The position numbers were made by a program, and so were the translations under genes. 64,000 nucleotides of DNA from Mauremys mutica. Taxonomy: Eukaryota; Chordata; Testudines; Geoemydidae. The notes beneath the pieces were generated by a model. That model was given only the letters and a program-made list of their open reading frames with translations. It was not told where the DNA came from and did no database searches. This document shows, piece after piece, positions 1 through 10,978 of the stretch. Position 1 is the stretch's first letter. Each line of letters begins with the position of its first letter. The stretch covers positions 57,865,321 through 57,929,320 of the forward strand of contig NC_059075.1 of assembly GCF_020497125.1 (NCBI RefSeq), given 5' to 3'.

Positions 1-154
1 GGCAGGATCCTGGTCAGGGACCTTTCGCAATGGTCCTTTTGGACCCTTTGGGCATACCATCAGGCCCAAGGTGTCCCCTCAGGGGCTTCTCACTCTGCCC
101 ACTCAGAATCCCGGGTACCGGAGGCCACTGTGAGTCGCCCTCCCCCGAAGGGGT

Positions 155-1277
155 TTGGAGGCAATGGCCCTGCCCTCAGCTGAGGCCCATGCCCCTAGCA
201 TGGTGGACCTAGGGCAACCAGACCCTCCCCAGCAAGACTTGCCCCAGGACCCATTAGTCCCTAGAGTATCCTCCTCGTCTTCGTCCGACAAGGCGGTGGC
301 GGGTACGTCCTCCTCTGGCCCCGCACCTATAGACCTCCTTGCACACCAAGAGTTGCTTTGTAGGGTGCCACAAAACATGAGCCTCCAGGTGGAGGAGGTG
401 GTAGAGGTCGAGGATCCAGTAGTGGACATTCTATCTGCCGATAACCCAACATGTATAGCCTTGCCATTTATTCGGACCATCCAGGCTAATGCCAATACAA
501 TCTGGCAATCTCCAGCCTCTATTCCTCCTACTGCCCAGGGGGTGGAGAGGAAGTACTTGTTCCCCTCCAAAGACTACGAATACTTGTGTATTCACTCCCA
601 ACCGTGCTCCTTTGTTGTACAGTCCGTTAATGAGAGGGAAAGACATGGCCAACAAGCTTCCGCTCCTAAATCCAAGGATGCTAAATGCCTGGATTTATTC
701 GGGTGCAAGATTTATTCTACTGGCGGCTTACAACTCAGGGTGGCTAACCAGCAGGCTCTCTTGCATCGCTACAATTATAGTACCTGGAACTCGATGGGAA
801 AGTTCAAAGAGCTCAGAAGTCCAGGGAGGAGTTCGGGGCCCTACTGGAGGAGGGCAAGAAAGTAGCCAGGACATCTTTGCAGGCCTCAATAGATGCGGCA
901 GACTCGGCGGCTAGGACTCTAGCCTCGGGCATAGATATGCGCCACATCTCGTGGCTGCAGGTCTCCAGTCTCCCACTGGAACTCCAGCAGACTATCCAGG
1001 ACCTGCCCTTTGATAGCCATGGTCTGTTTTCTGACAAGACTGACTCCATAGTCTGAAGGATAACCGGGCCATCATGAGTTCATTGGGCATGCATATCTCG
1101 GTGACGCAATGTAGGCCCTTCCGACCCCAACCACAGCGCACCTACCCTAATCCCTGGCCGAGACAGGACTTCTCTAGAAGATGCGGCCGGGGTGGTAGGA
1201 AGAGACAGTCTGGTCCTCAGACGGGCCAGAACCAGGGCCCCCCCAAACCTTCAGCGGGGTCCAAGCAAAACTTTTGA
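155..1277 (+). pseudogene. DIRS ORF1 (gag-like), broken
   Basis: The frame from 155 to 865 reads as a Ser- and Pro-rich N-terminus followed by a conserved block with YEYLCIHSQP, SFVVQSVNE and LDLFGCKIYS. The minus-strand DIRS copy at 57780-58120 carries the matching YEYLYTHSAP, SLVVESVN and LDLFGRRLF. After 865 the homology continues in another frame (IDAADSAARTLASGI, QDLPFDSHGLFSDKTDS, to about 1056). A basic Gly/Arg tail follows (RRCGRGGRKR, ending at 1277). The protein is presumed to be the element's nucleocapsid-like protein. At least one frameshift and one stop break it. Family assignment rests on its position and on the two other copies, not on a database match. Confidence 0.7.
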
Positions 1278-1476
1278 AGGTGCGCCCAAGGGCAGAGCAC
1301 CAGTCTCCTTCCAGGATCCTTCCCCACCTTTCACCAACCGCCTCTCCTGTCCTGCATAATGTCAGACCGATGGGTCCTACGTAGGGTGGAAAGTGGATAC
1401 CGCCTTCAATTTGTTTTGTCCCCCCCACCGCTACCACCCTCCCTCCCCGTTCCTCTTCAGGGACCCCTCTCACGAG

Positions 1477-1635
1477 CAGGGCCACCCAGAGGATTCAGGG
1501 GGCCTGGGGCAAAGCAATTTCGGGGGCCCCTTCCATAAAAAAATCGCAATACTATACAATATTATAGTCTCGTGGGGGCCCCTGTGGGGCCCAGCGCAAG
1601 TTGCCCCACTTGCTCTGCACCCACGGGCGGCCCTG
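1477..1635. repeat. MITE-like unit matching the right end of the surrounding element
   Basis: The stretch starts with the left terminus and ends in ACGGGCGGCCCT, an inverted match to its start. Its right half (from TCTCGTGGGGGCCCC near 1568) closely matches 3817-3893, the true right end of the 2.4 kb insertion. It may be a short member of the same family or the result of an internal rearrangement. The base after 1635 does not repeat the 8-bp duplication, so it did not insert alone. Confidence 0.5.
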
Positions 1636-2134
1636 GGAAAAATAAACCTCTGCATCTCGGCACAAACCCAGTTTTGAGAAAACTTCTTTATAAGGTATCA
1701 CTGGTTCTCAGCATCAGCTAGTGCTAAAAGGCACTAAAGCTCATTAAAAGGGTTGGATAAATATTTTCCATCAAAACTTTTTCTGGATCGAAAACTAGGG
1801 GTTTTTAAAAAGCAGAAAAAAAATCACGGACAATGTCTGCTTTCCTTCAAAATTTGTTGTGTTTTTTTTAATTGAAAAGCTGAAATTAGTCTGCCAAAAC
1901 CTGAATATGGTTTGGGGTTTCAGAAATGTGTGGCCAAATATTTGCTGCTTGCTGTGTTTGATTGTTTAAAGAAACAATAAAAAATTCTGCTTAAAAAAAA
2001 TCCAAAACTTTTGAACCACCTCAGCTTGTGACCAAACGCCTGAGCCCATCCAGTCAGAGATTTTTCCAGGTTTCTGATACTCTGCTGGCTTCCTTGACTC
2101 ATATCTGTCTCCATAACTTTGGGTTCATTTAAGT

Positions 2135-2395
2135 TAGAACATAAGAACAGCCATACTGGGTCAAACCAAAGGTCCATCCAGCCCAGTATCCTGTCTACCG
2201 ACAATGGCCAATGCCAAGTGCCCCAGAGGGAGTAAACCTAACAGGTAATGATCAAATGATCTCTCTCCTGCCATCCATCTCCACCCTCTGAAAAACAGAG
2301 GCTAGGGACACCATTCTTTACCCATCCTGGCTAATAGCCATTAATGGACTTAACCTCCATGCATTTATATGTTTCCTAGAGACTGGCTCCATGGG
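2135..2395 (-). mobile_element. CR1 LINE 3' fragment
   Basis: The block begins with AACATAAGAACAGCCATACT and continues with GGTCCATCCAGCCCAGTATC. It closely matches the 3' end of the longer CR1 at 18280. In that copy the RT reads on the minus strand, which gives the orientation here. No coding sequence remains. It is nested in the hAT-like insertion. Confidence 0.8.
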
Positions 2396-2577
2396 GTCCC
2401 TCACAAACTGGAGACGGTTACTGTGGGTTTGTCTTTAGTATAGCTTATGTACATACTCCACTATATGAGCATTTGAGCTTGTTCCAAAATCTGGGATGAG
2501 CCTATGTTGTGAAAACTGAAATGTTCAAAATAGCACATGCATGTGAATGGACACAGGCTGCTAAAATTAAATTAACC

Positions 2578-2787
2578 CAGAGGTTCTCAAACTGGGGGTC
2601 AGGACCCCTCACGAGGTTATTACTGGGGGTCGCAAGCTGTCAGCCTCCACCTCAAACCCCACTTTGCCTCCAGCATTTATAATAGTGTTAAATATATAAA
2701 AAGTGTTTTTAATTTATAAGGGAGGGGTTGCACTCAGAGGTTTGCTATGTGAAAGGGGTCACCAGTATAAAAGTTTGAGAACCACTG
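2578..2787. mobile_element. Non-autonomous hAT element with perfect 8-bp duplication
   Basis: The 210-bp element has terminal inverted repeats CAGAGGTTCTCAAACT and AGTTTGAGAACCACTG. It is flanked on both sides by AATTAACC (2570-2577 and 2788-2795), a perfect 8-bp target duplication. The CAG start and 8-bp duplication are standard for hAT elements, and the ends resemble the Charlie-like 'CAGTGGTTCTCAA' class. It has no coding capacity and sits inside the larger 1477-3893 insertion. Confidence 0.92.
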
Positions 2788-3249
2788 AATTAACCCCTCT
2801 GAAGCCTCAGGGAATGCAGGGGAGGGGAGTCTCCCTTGGTAGGGTTGGGAAGGAGGTAGGTGGTGTAGATATTGCTCTTCTCATGTGATCCCTCCCCCAG
2901 TGGCTAATTTTAAATGAAGCTACCCTCCCCTAACATGAATCTCCCTATGGCACTGAAATTAAATATAGACTATAATTTGGCATTTGAGAAGTGAAAGGGA
3001 TGGTAGCCCTAATGGAAAAGCTAACAGCTTGGCTCTTCTGCAAGCCTCAAACTGCTGAATGAGCTTTAGGGTAAGGAAGGCTGTGCCTCCCAAACAGCCT
3101 GGCCCTGCCCCCATCCAACCCCCACCCACTTCCTGCCCCCTGACTGCCCGCTCCCCTCAGAATCCCCAACCCATCCTGTTCCTTGTCCCCTCACCATCCC
3201 CCAGAGACCTCCCCCCAACCACCACCCCGGGACCCCACCCCTGCTCCCT

Positions 3250-3460
3250 GTCCCCTGACTGCCTGGACCCCTATCCACCCCCTCGTTGAGTCCTGACAGA
3301 CTTCCGGAATGCCCACGATCCAACCCCCCCAATCCCTGTCCCCTGACTGCCCCGACCCCTATCTACCCCCCTGCTGAGTCCTGACAGACCCCCGGAACGC
3401 CCACGATCCAACCCCCCCATTCCCTGTCCTCTGACTGCCCCCTCCCTGTACCCTGACTGT
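3250..3460. repeat. 88-bp GC-rich tandem repeat, about 2.4 copies
   Basis: Copies starting with GTCCCCTGAC or a close variant begin at 3250, 3338 and 3426, an exact 88-bp period. Each carries a 'GAGTCCTGACAGAC' segment followed by 'GCCCACGATCCAACCCCCCC'. The third copy is partial. The long ORFs called on both strands here come from this stop-poor, C-rich composition. Confidence 0.85.
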
Positions 3461-3539
3461 CCCCAGGACTTCCTGCCCCTTAGCCAGCTCCCCCGGCCCC
3501 TTACCCCCGGCTCCCCACTCACCGAGGACTGTCCCTCGA

Positions 3540-3731
3540 CAGCTGCAGCGTGGCTACGGCGAGGCCCCTGAGCTCCGCCCCGCTCAGAGCCGCATGGTAA
3601 GGGGGCGGGGCTGCAAGCTCCACGCCGAGCGGAGGGAACTCAGGCCCCGCTGGAGCTCGCAGCCCTGCCCCTTACCACGTGGCTCTGAGCGGGGCGGAGT
3701 TCAGGCCCCACCAGAGCCACGCTGCAGCTGT
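3540..3731. repeat. Large imperfect palindrome
   Basis: The left arm (3540-3615) contains ACAGCTGCAGCGTGGCT, CTCCGCCCCGCTCAGAGCC and GGTAAGGGGGCGGGGCTGC. The right arm (3659-3731) contains the reverse complements GCAGCCCTGCCCCTTACC, GGCTCTGAGCGGGGCGGAG and AGCCACGCTGCAGCTGT. The spacer is about 43 bp. It is internal to the hAT-like insertion. Confidence 0.85.
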
Positions 3732-5643
3732 TAAGGGACGCTGCTGGATGTGCTGAGGCTCCGGGAGAGGGACGGAGGCGGGGTTGGGCCAGGGCCGGGG
3801 AGGGAGCCTCAGCCATTCTCGTGGGGGCCCCTGCGGAGCCCGGAGCCTGTGGCAAATTGCCCCACTTGCCCCCCCCCCCCCCGGGCGGCCCTGCTCATGC
3901 GCAACTCCTTCTACAGGAGGTGCAAATGCTCCTAACTATTGGAGCTTTACAGGAGGTTCCAAGGGAACTGAGGGGCAGGGGGTTTTACTCCCATTACTTC
4001 CTAATCCCCAAGGCAAAGTGGGGGCTACGGCCCATCCTGGACCTGCGTGGACTCAACAAATTCATGGTAAGGTTGAAGTTCCACATGGTTTCCCTGTGGA
4101 TCATTATCCCTTCCCTGGATCCTGGAGACTGGTACTCCGCCCTCGACATGACGGACGCGTACTTCCACATAGCGATTTACCCACTGCACAGGCGTTTCCT
4201 TCGCTTTGTGGTCAACCAACAGCACTTCCAATTTACCGTCCTTCCCTTTGGCCTATCCATGGCACCAAGGGTCTTTACAAAGTGTATGGCCGTTGTAGCT
4301 GCCTCACTCCATTGACATCGGCTCCAAGTGTTTCCGTACCTCGACGACTGGCTCATTTGGGGTCGCTCCAAGGACCAAGTGCAATCTCATGTCCAGTTCC
4401 CCCTGAGCTTATTCAGACAGCTGGGCCTGCTGCTCAATGTCAAAAAGTCCACTTTGGAGCTGACCCAAAGAATAGACTTCATCGGAGCAGTCCTGGATTC
4501 AAAACTCGCCCGTGTGTGCCTACTGCACGGCTGCTTCCAGTCCATGGCGAGCATTATCCATGGCCTCCAAAGCTTCCCGACCTCGACAGCATGCACGTGC
4601 CTCCGTCTCCTGGGACACATGGCATCTTGCACTTTCATGACCAGACATGCCAGACTGCGCCTCCGTCCACTTCAGGCCTGGCTCTCAACCATATACCACC
4701 CAGACCGGGACAATATGGACACAGTGGTCATGGTACCAATGGAAGTCTTAACGTCCCTGGTCTGGTGGCTGAACCCCAGCTCGGTATGTGAAGGGGCGCC
4801 ATTCCATGCCCTGCAGCCCTCCCTGGTCCTGACCATGGACACATCATCTTTGGGTTGGGGTGCTCACCTCGCGGACCTTCGCATACAGGGACTTTGGTCC
4901 ACACAAGAGATTCCCTGCACATCAACGTACGGGAACTGAGAGCAGTGCGCCTGGCGTGCCAGGTGTTCCACAAGCACCTTTCAGGGCCGTTGTGTTGCAG
5001 TTTTCACAGACAACACAACAGCCAAGTTTTATATCAACAAACAAGGGGGAGCACAATCCTTCCCCCTCTGTCAAGAAGCCATTCGCCTGTGGGAATTCTG
5101 CATAGCCCACTCGATCGACCTGGTGGAATCATTTCTCCCAGGAGTCCAAAACACCTTGGCAGATCGCCTCAGCAGATCCTTTCTGGCTCACGAGTGGTCG
5201 ATTCGCCCGGACGTTATTCATTCTGTTTTCCGGAAGTGGGGGTTTCCCCAGATGGACCTTTTCGCCTCTCGCGAGAATCGGAAGTGCCAGGTGTTCTGCT
5301 CTCTCCAGGGGCACTCCCCGGGTTCCCTATCAGACACCTTCCTGATACCGTGGAAAGACTGCCTGTACTACGCCTTTCCTCAATTCCCTTTAGTCCACAA
5401 GGTCCTTCTTAAGTTACGCAGAGACGGGGGCTGCTTAATCTTGATTGCCCCGGCATGGTCCAGGCAGCATTGGTATACCACTCTCCTTGATCTGTCGGTG
5501 ACCACACCAGTTCCACTCCCATTGTGGCTGGACCTGATCACCCAGGAGCACAGCCAACTGTGTCATCCGGATCTGCAATCCCTCCACCTCACAGCATGGA
5601 TGCTGCATGACTAACTCAATCTGAGCTACATTGCTCCCGCTCA

Positions 5644-6540
5644 GTGCAGCAGGTACTTTTGGGTAGCAGAAAGCCCTCTGCTAGGTCCATGTATTTTGCC
5701 AAGTGGAAGCATTTCTCCTGGTGGTGTGCTCTGAGCAATGCTGCCTCTCTGGAGGCGCCAGTGCCTACCATCTTAGACTATCTCTTGTCCTTGAAACAGC
5801 AGGGCCTAGCAATTTCATCCATCAGAGTACACCTAGCAGCGATTTCGGCCTTCCACCCAGGCGAAAATGGGCGCTCGGTCTTCTCCAATCCCATGGTCAG
5901 CAGGTTCCTCAAGGGATTGGAATGTCTGTACCTGCAAATTCAGCATCCGGCCCCTCAACCTGGTCCTATCCAGACTCATGGGTGCCCCGTTCGAGCCGAT
6001 GGCCACTTGCTCGCTCCTGTACCTTTCCTGGAAAACAGCTTTCCTTGTCGCTATCACCTCGGCGAGACATGTGTCGGAGTTTAGAACCCTTATGTTGGAG
6101 CCACTGTATATGGTGTTTCATAAGGACAAGGTACAGCTGCGACCACACCCTGCCTTCCTTCCTAAGGTGGTGTCTGCCTTCCATGTCAACCAAGACATCT
6201 TCCTTCCGGTCTTCTATCCGAAGCTGCATGCTTCTCGACAAGAACAATAGCTGCACTCCCTAGATGTTCACAGGGCCCTCGCCTTTTACATCGAACAAAC
6301 AAAACCTTTTGGGAGGACGACCCAACTGTTTGTAGCTGTGGCAGACCAGATGAAGGGCCTCCTGGTCTCCGCCCAGTGCATCTCGTCCTGGATCATATCT
6401 TGCATTCGAGCATGCTATGACTTGGCTGTCGTGCCAACTACGCATCTTACTGTCCACTCCACCCAGGCTCAAGCTTCCTCCTCTACCTTCCTGGCTCATG
6501 TGCCCATACAGGAGATTTGTAGGGCAGCAACTTAGTCATC
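5644..6540 (+). pseudogene. DIRS tyrosine recombinase, broken
   Basis: This is the recombinase that replaces a DDE integrase in DIRS elements and would circularise and insert the DNA copy. The N-terminal helical domain reads SMYFAKWKHFSWW and ILDYLLSLKQQGLAISSIRV. After a frame change near 5950 the catalytic domain continues with FLVAITSARHVSEF (first conserved Arg), then HSTQAQASSSTFLAH (the His-x-x-Arg box, where the Arg reads as Gln), and ICRAAT before a TAG at about 6534. The missing Arg, the frameshift and a TAG at 6248 make it inactive. Confidence 0.75.
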
Positions 6541-6710
6541 AGTACATACCTTTGCTTCCCAATATGCGATAGTGCAGCAGACCAGGACTGATGCTGCATT
6601 TGGTTCAGCGGTCCTTCATTCCGCGACATCTTAGTCTGACCCCACCGCCTAGGTAAGGCTTGGGAGTCACCTAATTGGAATCGATATGAGCACTCGAAGA
6701 AGAAAAGACA

Positions 6711-7006
6711 GTTACTCACCTTTGTAACTGTTGTTCTTTGAGATATGTTGCTCATATCCATTCCAAACCCGCCCTCCTTCCCCTCTGTTGGAGTAGCCGG
6801 CAAGAAGGAACTGAGGAGACGCTGGGTCAACTGGGGTATATATCCGGTGCCATAAGGGTGCCACTCTAGGGGGCGCCTCTGCCGACTCACCGAGTGTTGC
6901 TAGGGTAAAAAATCTTCCAATGATCATGCACGCAGCACATGCACACCTAATTGGAATGGATATGAGCAACACATCTTGAACAACAACAATTACAAAGGTG
7001 AGTAAC
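6711..7006. repeat. DIRS terminal inverted-repeat structure
   Basis: About 54 bp at 6711-6764 (GTTACTCACCTTTGTAACTG, then a TTGCTCATATCCATTCC segment) recur as the reverse complement at 6953-7006. A loop of about 190 bp separates them. ACCTAATTGGAAT-GATATGAGCA also occurs directly at about 6669 and 6946. The second DIRS copy has the same arrangement at about 30081-30375. Inverted repeats near the ends and complementary internal regions are a known trait of DIRS elements. Confidence 0.75.
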
Positions 7007-8308
7007 CATCTTATCTTATTGAGCCAGGTCTCCTTAACTGTATGGCATGCTAGTTATACTAATCCAAGATTCTCCCAGGAGAGTTGTCATAGCAGTTTTC
7101 CAGCAGCTACAAGAGCTGGAGACTGTCCATTGTAGAACTGTTCATAACGAAATTCAATGCTAAGTGCTTCCTTTTTTGGCAATGGTTGTCTGGACCCAGC
7201 AATGCTAGTGCAGGATGCATTTTTCATTTCATTTGAACTTCTCATTGTTACATGTTTCCTCCCCTCCAACTTCTATGGAGAGTCCTAAAGAAAACTGCTC
7301 ATCATGGGATTCCTTTAATCCTAATTGTCCTGGCCAAGGCTATCTTAGCATATGGAACTGATGATACTCTCGGAAGGGATAAGAATCCTTCTGCCCATAT
7401 GCCATGACCTTCATCAGGAGTATTGCCCTCAAGTCCAGGTGCCCTCATTTCCTGTACAGTGAGACTTAGAACTGATTCCACTTCAGCTGTGCCACCTCCT
7501 AGGGCAGAGAAAGGAAGTGGTAGTGGACAAGCTTTGCAAAGGTGCTTTCTACATTCTCACTAGGCACTGCAGGCCAAATGTGCAGGTGTCTACAGACCCA
7601 TCCTTTGACTTCAGAGAGCTGAGAGCAGGGCTTAGATGAGCAACTGTTCTTTAGAAAGGAGTAGTTGAAAGGTTAGGCAATCCCCTCCCCCTTCTAGTTC
7701 AGTTCCAAGTCTTATTCTCATGCCCTATGGTGTGTTTCATATGGTGCTACGAAACAGAAATCATTGTCTGCACTGTCTCATGTCAAATCACAGAAAGGTA
7801 AATTATATTCCTATCTACAGGCTAATCCTGTGAGGGCTTTCCAAGACCAGGCATCAACAAAAGTCTTTCCTCCTTAGGAAGGTAGATCAGGCTAACAGAT
7901 TTGTGAGATTGAAAGGCGTGAAACTGAAGATTCAAGAGGAGGAAACCCAACAGAGAGAGAAATTCTGGATAGTGATTGGTCATCATGCCAGTGAGTGAGT
8001 GAGAAGGAGGAACCTAGAGTCAGAACTGGCTCTGACAAGCCACAGATAATTTGCCCTTGTTGGTTACTTACTATCTCATTTTACAAAGAAAATTCATTTC
8101 CAAGTTTAATGTTGTGCCTGAAACATGTCAGATTTTCATCTCTGTAAAATACATTAAGAGATTGAAATACATTATGCATTCACAGAACCGGTACAGCAAT
8201 GATAGTGCCAACGCAAGCTTGCCCACACTGTCTTACCAAATTACCCCAATGCTGTGCTGGAGGGAGCATCTTGGCTTCAGTGAAACAGCCAACAAGAAGG
8301 CCAGTCAG
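7007..8308. other. RYR3 intron, no gene recognised
   Basis: Unique-looking or strongly decayed sequence with short ORFs on both strands and none with a recognisable domain. Parts may be ancient repeat, but nothing can be assigned by eye. Confidence 0.5.
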
Positions 8309-8772
8309 ACTATGCCTACACTTTCAGTGATGTGTAGAGTACATACACTGCACACCTCCTAGCCTGGGTTTAAATAGCACTATGGACAGTGAAGCACTGC
8401 TTAGATGAGTAAAGACACACCAGAACCTTCGGGTATATACTCTGCACAGCTCTCTACAAGCCCAAGCAGTGCCTCACAAATCTACACTGCTACCTTTAGC
8501 AGTGTCGTGTCCTGCTGCCTCCCTGATGCCAGAGCCTTTCCCCACCACAGTGACAAACTGTGGCTGTGGGGGCAGGCTCTGGCAGGGGGAGGCAGTGGGG
8601 AAAAACTTCAGCAGCTCCCCATCACCAGAACTTTTCCTTACTGCCTCCCGCCTGCCAGAGCCTTTCACTGCTGCATATAGCTACACACCGCAGTGTGGAC
8701 ACAACCTGCTTTGCACTGTGGCATGTAACTACATGAGCCGCACAACACACTGCTAACAGTGCAGACAGGACC
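8309..8772. mobile_element. Possible MITE (Harbinger-like ends)
   Basis: The left end (TATGCCTACACTTTCAG) and the reverse complement of the right end (GGTCCTGTCTGCACTG) share a CCT..CT.CACT pattern with the better-defined Harbinger MITEs in this window, and TAA follows the right end. The interior has two inverted copies of a segment with GCCAGAGCCTTTC. The left duplication is not clear, so the boundaries are approximate. Confidence 0.4.
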
Positions 8773-10978
8773 TAAGTGTTAACTGTAATGGTGACTTGTG
8801 TGAGATGGAGACTAATCAAGTAGGATTTGGTATAAAACCTTTTACATAGTCAGTGAACAGCTTTCAGATTATTAATTTCGGACACTATCATACTAAGCCA
8901 GTTTCAGATGAGTTATCTAGAGCTGTGTGAGCCATTGCCAGTTCTCTAAACCATCCAGTCTATCTACTTCCCTGTCATATGTTGTTTAAGAACCAACCCA
9001 TTTTCTTTGTTAAGTAGTACTGTCATCTTTCTTTGACTGAAAACCCACTGAAATTCTTTAAAGTGATGATTATTATAAAAGTGTAACATTATTTCTTAAA
9101 AGACATCTACCACAACAGATCCCTCACTCTTGGGTCCATACTGCCAGACAGGAACTCTCATTAGTCTAAAGTTCTGAGCCATCACTACTCCAACAGGGGA
9201 GCTACGCAGACATGCCCTCTGTAGAAATATTCCTTGAGATCCTAACCAGAGTTCATTTTTGACTTCGATTGATGAAGAACCTCACTACACTATCTCAGCA
9301 GTACTGCACTATCAGCTCTATAAGATGGATGGGTGCTGAGCAATATTTTTTCAGGCAAATATCTTATTCTCCTAACATAAGTATTCTTCATGGTGCTTCT
9401 TTTGACTCAGTATTTGTGTACCCTTGTATATACAGTACCTTCAGAAAACACAAAATCATGATGTCTTCTGTCTCCTCCAGGTTTTTTGTTCTGTGAGAGC
9501 AAAGACGCCTCAGGGCTCCTTGCCTCCCTATTCTCCCTATTCTCAGACTTTTCTCTATCTCCAGTTCATGTGCATATTTTATTTTTGCCAGTAGTTCATA
9601 CTAGAGATTTGAAGTGTCTGAGAGGAAGCAACATAAAAAAGTCCCAAGTGTAGTTATCTCACCTTCTGATAAATGTGACCACAACACTGTCTACTTCTGA
9701 GCAGAGCATGACAAATTTGCCAGTTATATCTATATACGGGTCTAAAGGTGAGCATTTGAGTGCTTTGACCCACTACACTATTGCCTCTGGAAACCAATGT
9801 TGAGAGCATGGCCTCACCTCCTCCCAACTGCAGAGCGAGGAACCCACTGACTTCTAACCTGTTTCTTTGACTCCTGAAAGCAAGCAGTTAAGGCATTCAG
9901 TGCCTCAATCTCAGCAGAATTAGCACTAAAAAGTTAGGCATTGTCAGCTGGGCTCAAAGACCATATTGTACAGTCTGTACTCCTCCTGCTACATCATCAC
10001 TCCAGTTGAATCAAAGATGAACACCACTTTCAGCTGAATAAAATCTGGTCTTGCTGTGAAGTGGATCTCAAGCATTGGTTACCTCAATGTACTTGAAGAT
10101 ATGATTCTCTCAGTATACCCAACACCTCCTGTATGTTTTAATGTACTTTTTATGTATCATATGAAATAAAATAAGTAAATAGGTGCTCTGATAAATGCAG
10201 CTCAATTCAAGGTATCCCTAGACAAGACACAGGTCATATGGAACCAGCCCACTGCATCTGAAGCAACCTGTACTTTAAGGTCTTAGAGTTTTCAAAACAA
10301 GCAGTGACACTTGAATCCATAACCAGGTAACAGACAACACAGGTGCACAAAGACACAAAACTCTCAGCCTCTACTCTGTCATGAACCATACTACCAGATA
10401 TAGGGATTCCAGGCTGGAAGGCAGAGAAAAATCCCTGATTCTATGTGATCTATGGAACAAGACTCTGATGATGATGGGCTGTTGGCCACTGCCATCCCTA
10501 AAAAGGTCATAAATGGTTTGGTCAATTAGGTGCTAGTAACAATCCATACTTCCGCCTCTCCTGACGCTAGAGATGATGAAGGAAAGACATTGTTTTGAAA
10601 GGTATCTTTCTCTGCTACAGATCAAGATTCACATATTTCCCACTGGCTTGTGCAGTATCTTGTTTTTAAAAAATTATTTCATGAAGACCTCGGGGAGTTC
10701 AATAATGTCCAAAGAGTGGGAAATCTGTTAGAGAAGCAATTTTAGGAGAACTATTCATCCTTCACCCACCTTTTGGTGACTGAAGATTCTAACTCCATAT
10801 TTGTGTACCCTTGTATATACAGTACCTTCAGTTTCACTTATTACTTATCTTTTGGGGACACAGCTGTTCTGAAGGGCAAGCCACCTGCTGGAGTGAGGTT
10901 TCATAACATTAGAGCTGTCAGTGTTCTAACTGGCCTTTGTGCTGGGATTTTGGACCCAACAGTGGTATGTGCTATGAT
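8773..10978. other. RYR3 intron with a 34-bp direct repeat
   Basis: No gene recognised. The 34 bases at 9411-9444 recur exactly at 10798-10831 (core GTGTACCCTTGTATATACAG). The plus-strand frame from about 10834 to 10978 is open and has a protein-like look (KGKPPAGVRFHNIRAV). It runs into the next hAT element, and I cannot assign it. Confidence 0.5.

Larger units (their letters stand above)
1477..3893. mobile_element. hAT-like insertion inside the DIRS RT gene (composite)
   Basis: The ends are CAGGGCCACCC at 1477 and GGGCGGCCCTG ending at 3893, which are inverted repeats of each other. The flanks are CTCACGAG (1469-1476) and CTCATGCG (3894-3901), an 8-bp target duplication with 6 of 8 matches. 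Removing the insert rejoins the DIRS reading frame, so the boundaries are well supported. Inside are an internal terminus-like copy ending near 1635, AT-rich tracts, a CR1 fragment (about 2135-2395), a second hAT element (2578-2787), a GC-rich tandem repeat (3250-3460) and a large palindrome (3540-3731). I see no transposase. It is either a large non-autonomous element or several nested pieces. Confidence 0.7.
1351..5614 (+). pseudogene. DIRS reverse transcriptase / RNase H, split by a hAT insertion
   Basis: The N-terminal piece (1351-1476, SDRWVLRRVESGY) stops at the hAT insertion. The gene resumes at 3902 with LLLQEVQMLLTIGAL, then FLIPKAKWGLRPILDL, the palm aspartate in DPGDWYSALDMTDAYFHI, VLPFGLSMAPRVF and the catalytic box YLDDWLIW (about 4336). 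RNase H follows (TMDTSSLGWGAH near 4833, INVRELRAV near 4924), then a connection to about 5614. An in-frame TGA at 4313 and frame changes near 4939 and 4990 disable it. In DIRS elements this enzyme copies the element RNA. The minus-strand copy has the same order of motifs (NPSHKALLEQEVGRLL, FLIPKAKGGFRPILDL), which confirms that 1351-1476 and 3902 onward were once joined. Confidence 0.85.
1..7006 (+). mobile_element. DIRS-type retrotransposon, copy 1 (5' end outside the window, interrupted)
   Basis: A tyrosine-recombinase retrotransposon on the plus strand, lying in an RYR3 intron. In order it holds a gag-like ORF (about 155-1277), reverse transcriptase and RNase H (1351-1476 and 3902-5614), a tyrosine recombinase (about 5644-6540) and a terminal region with a long inverted repeat (6711-7006). 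No aspartic protease or DDE integrase is visible, and a recombinase replaces the integrase. This combination defines the DIRS order. A hAT-like element (1477-3893) splits the RT gene. Stops and frameshifts in every ORF show that it is a dead copy. The 5' end lies before position 1. Two further relatives are at 26260-30373 and 56885-59540. Confidence 0.85.

Noticed and set aside
3784..4791. 335-codon plus-strand ORF
   Set aside because: It runs from GC-rich hAT sequence into the DIRS RT gene in the wrong frame. The RT motifs are in another frame, so this is a shadow.
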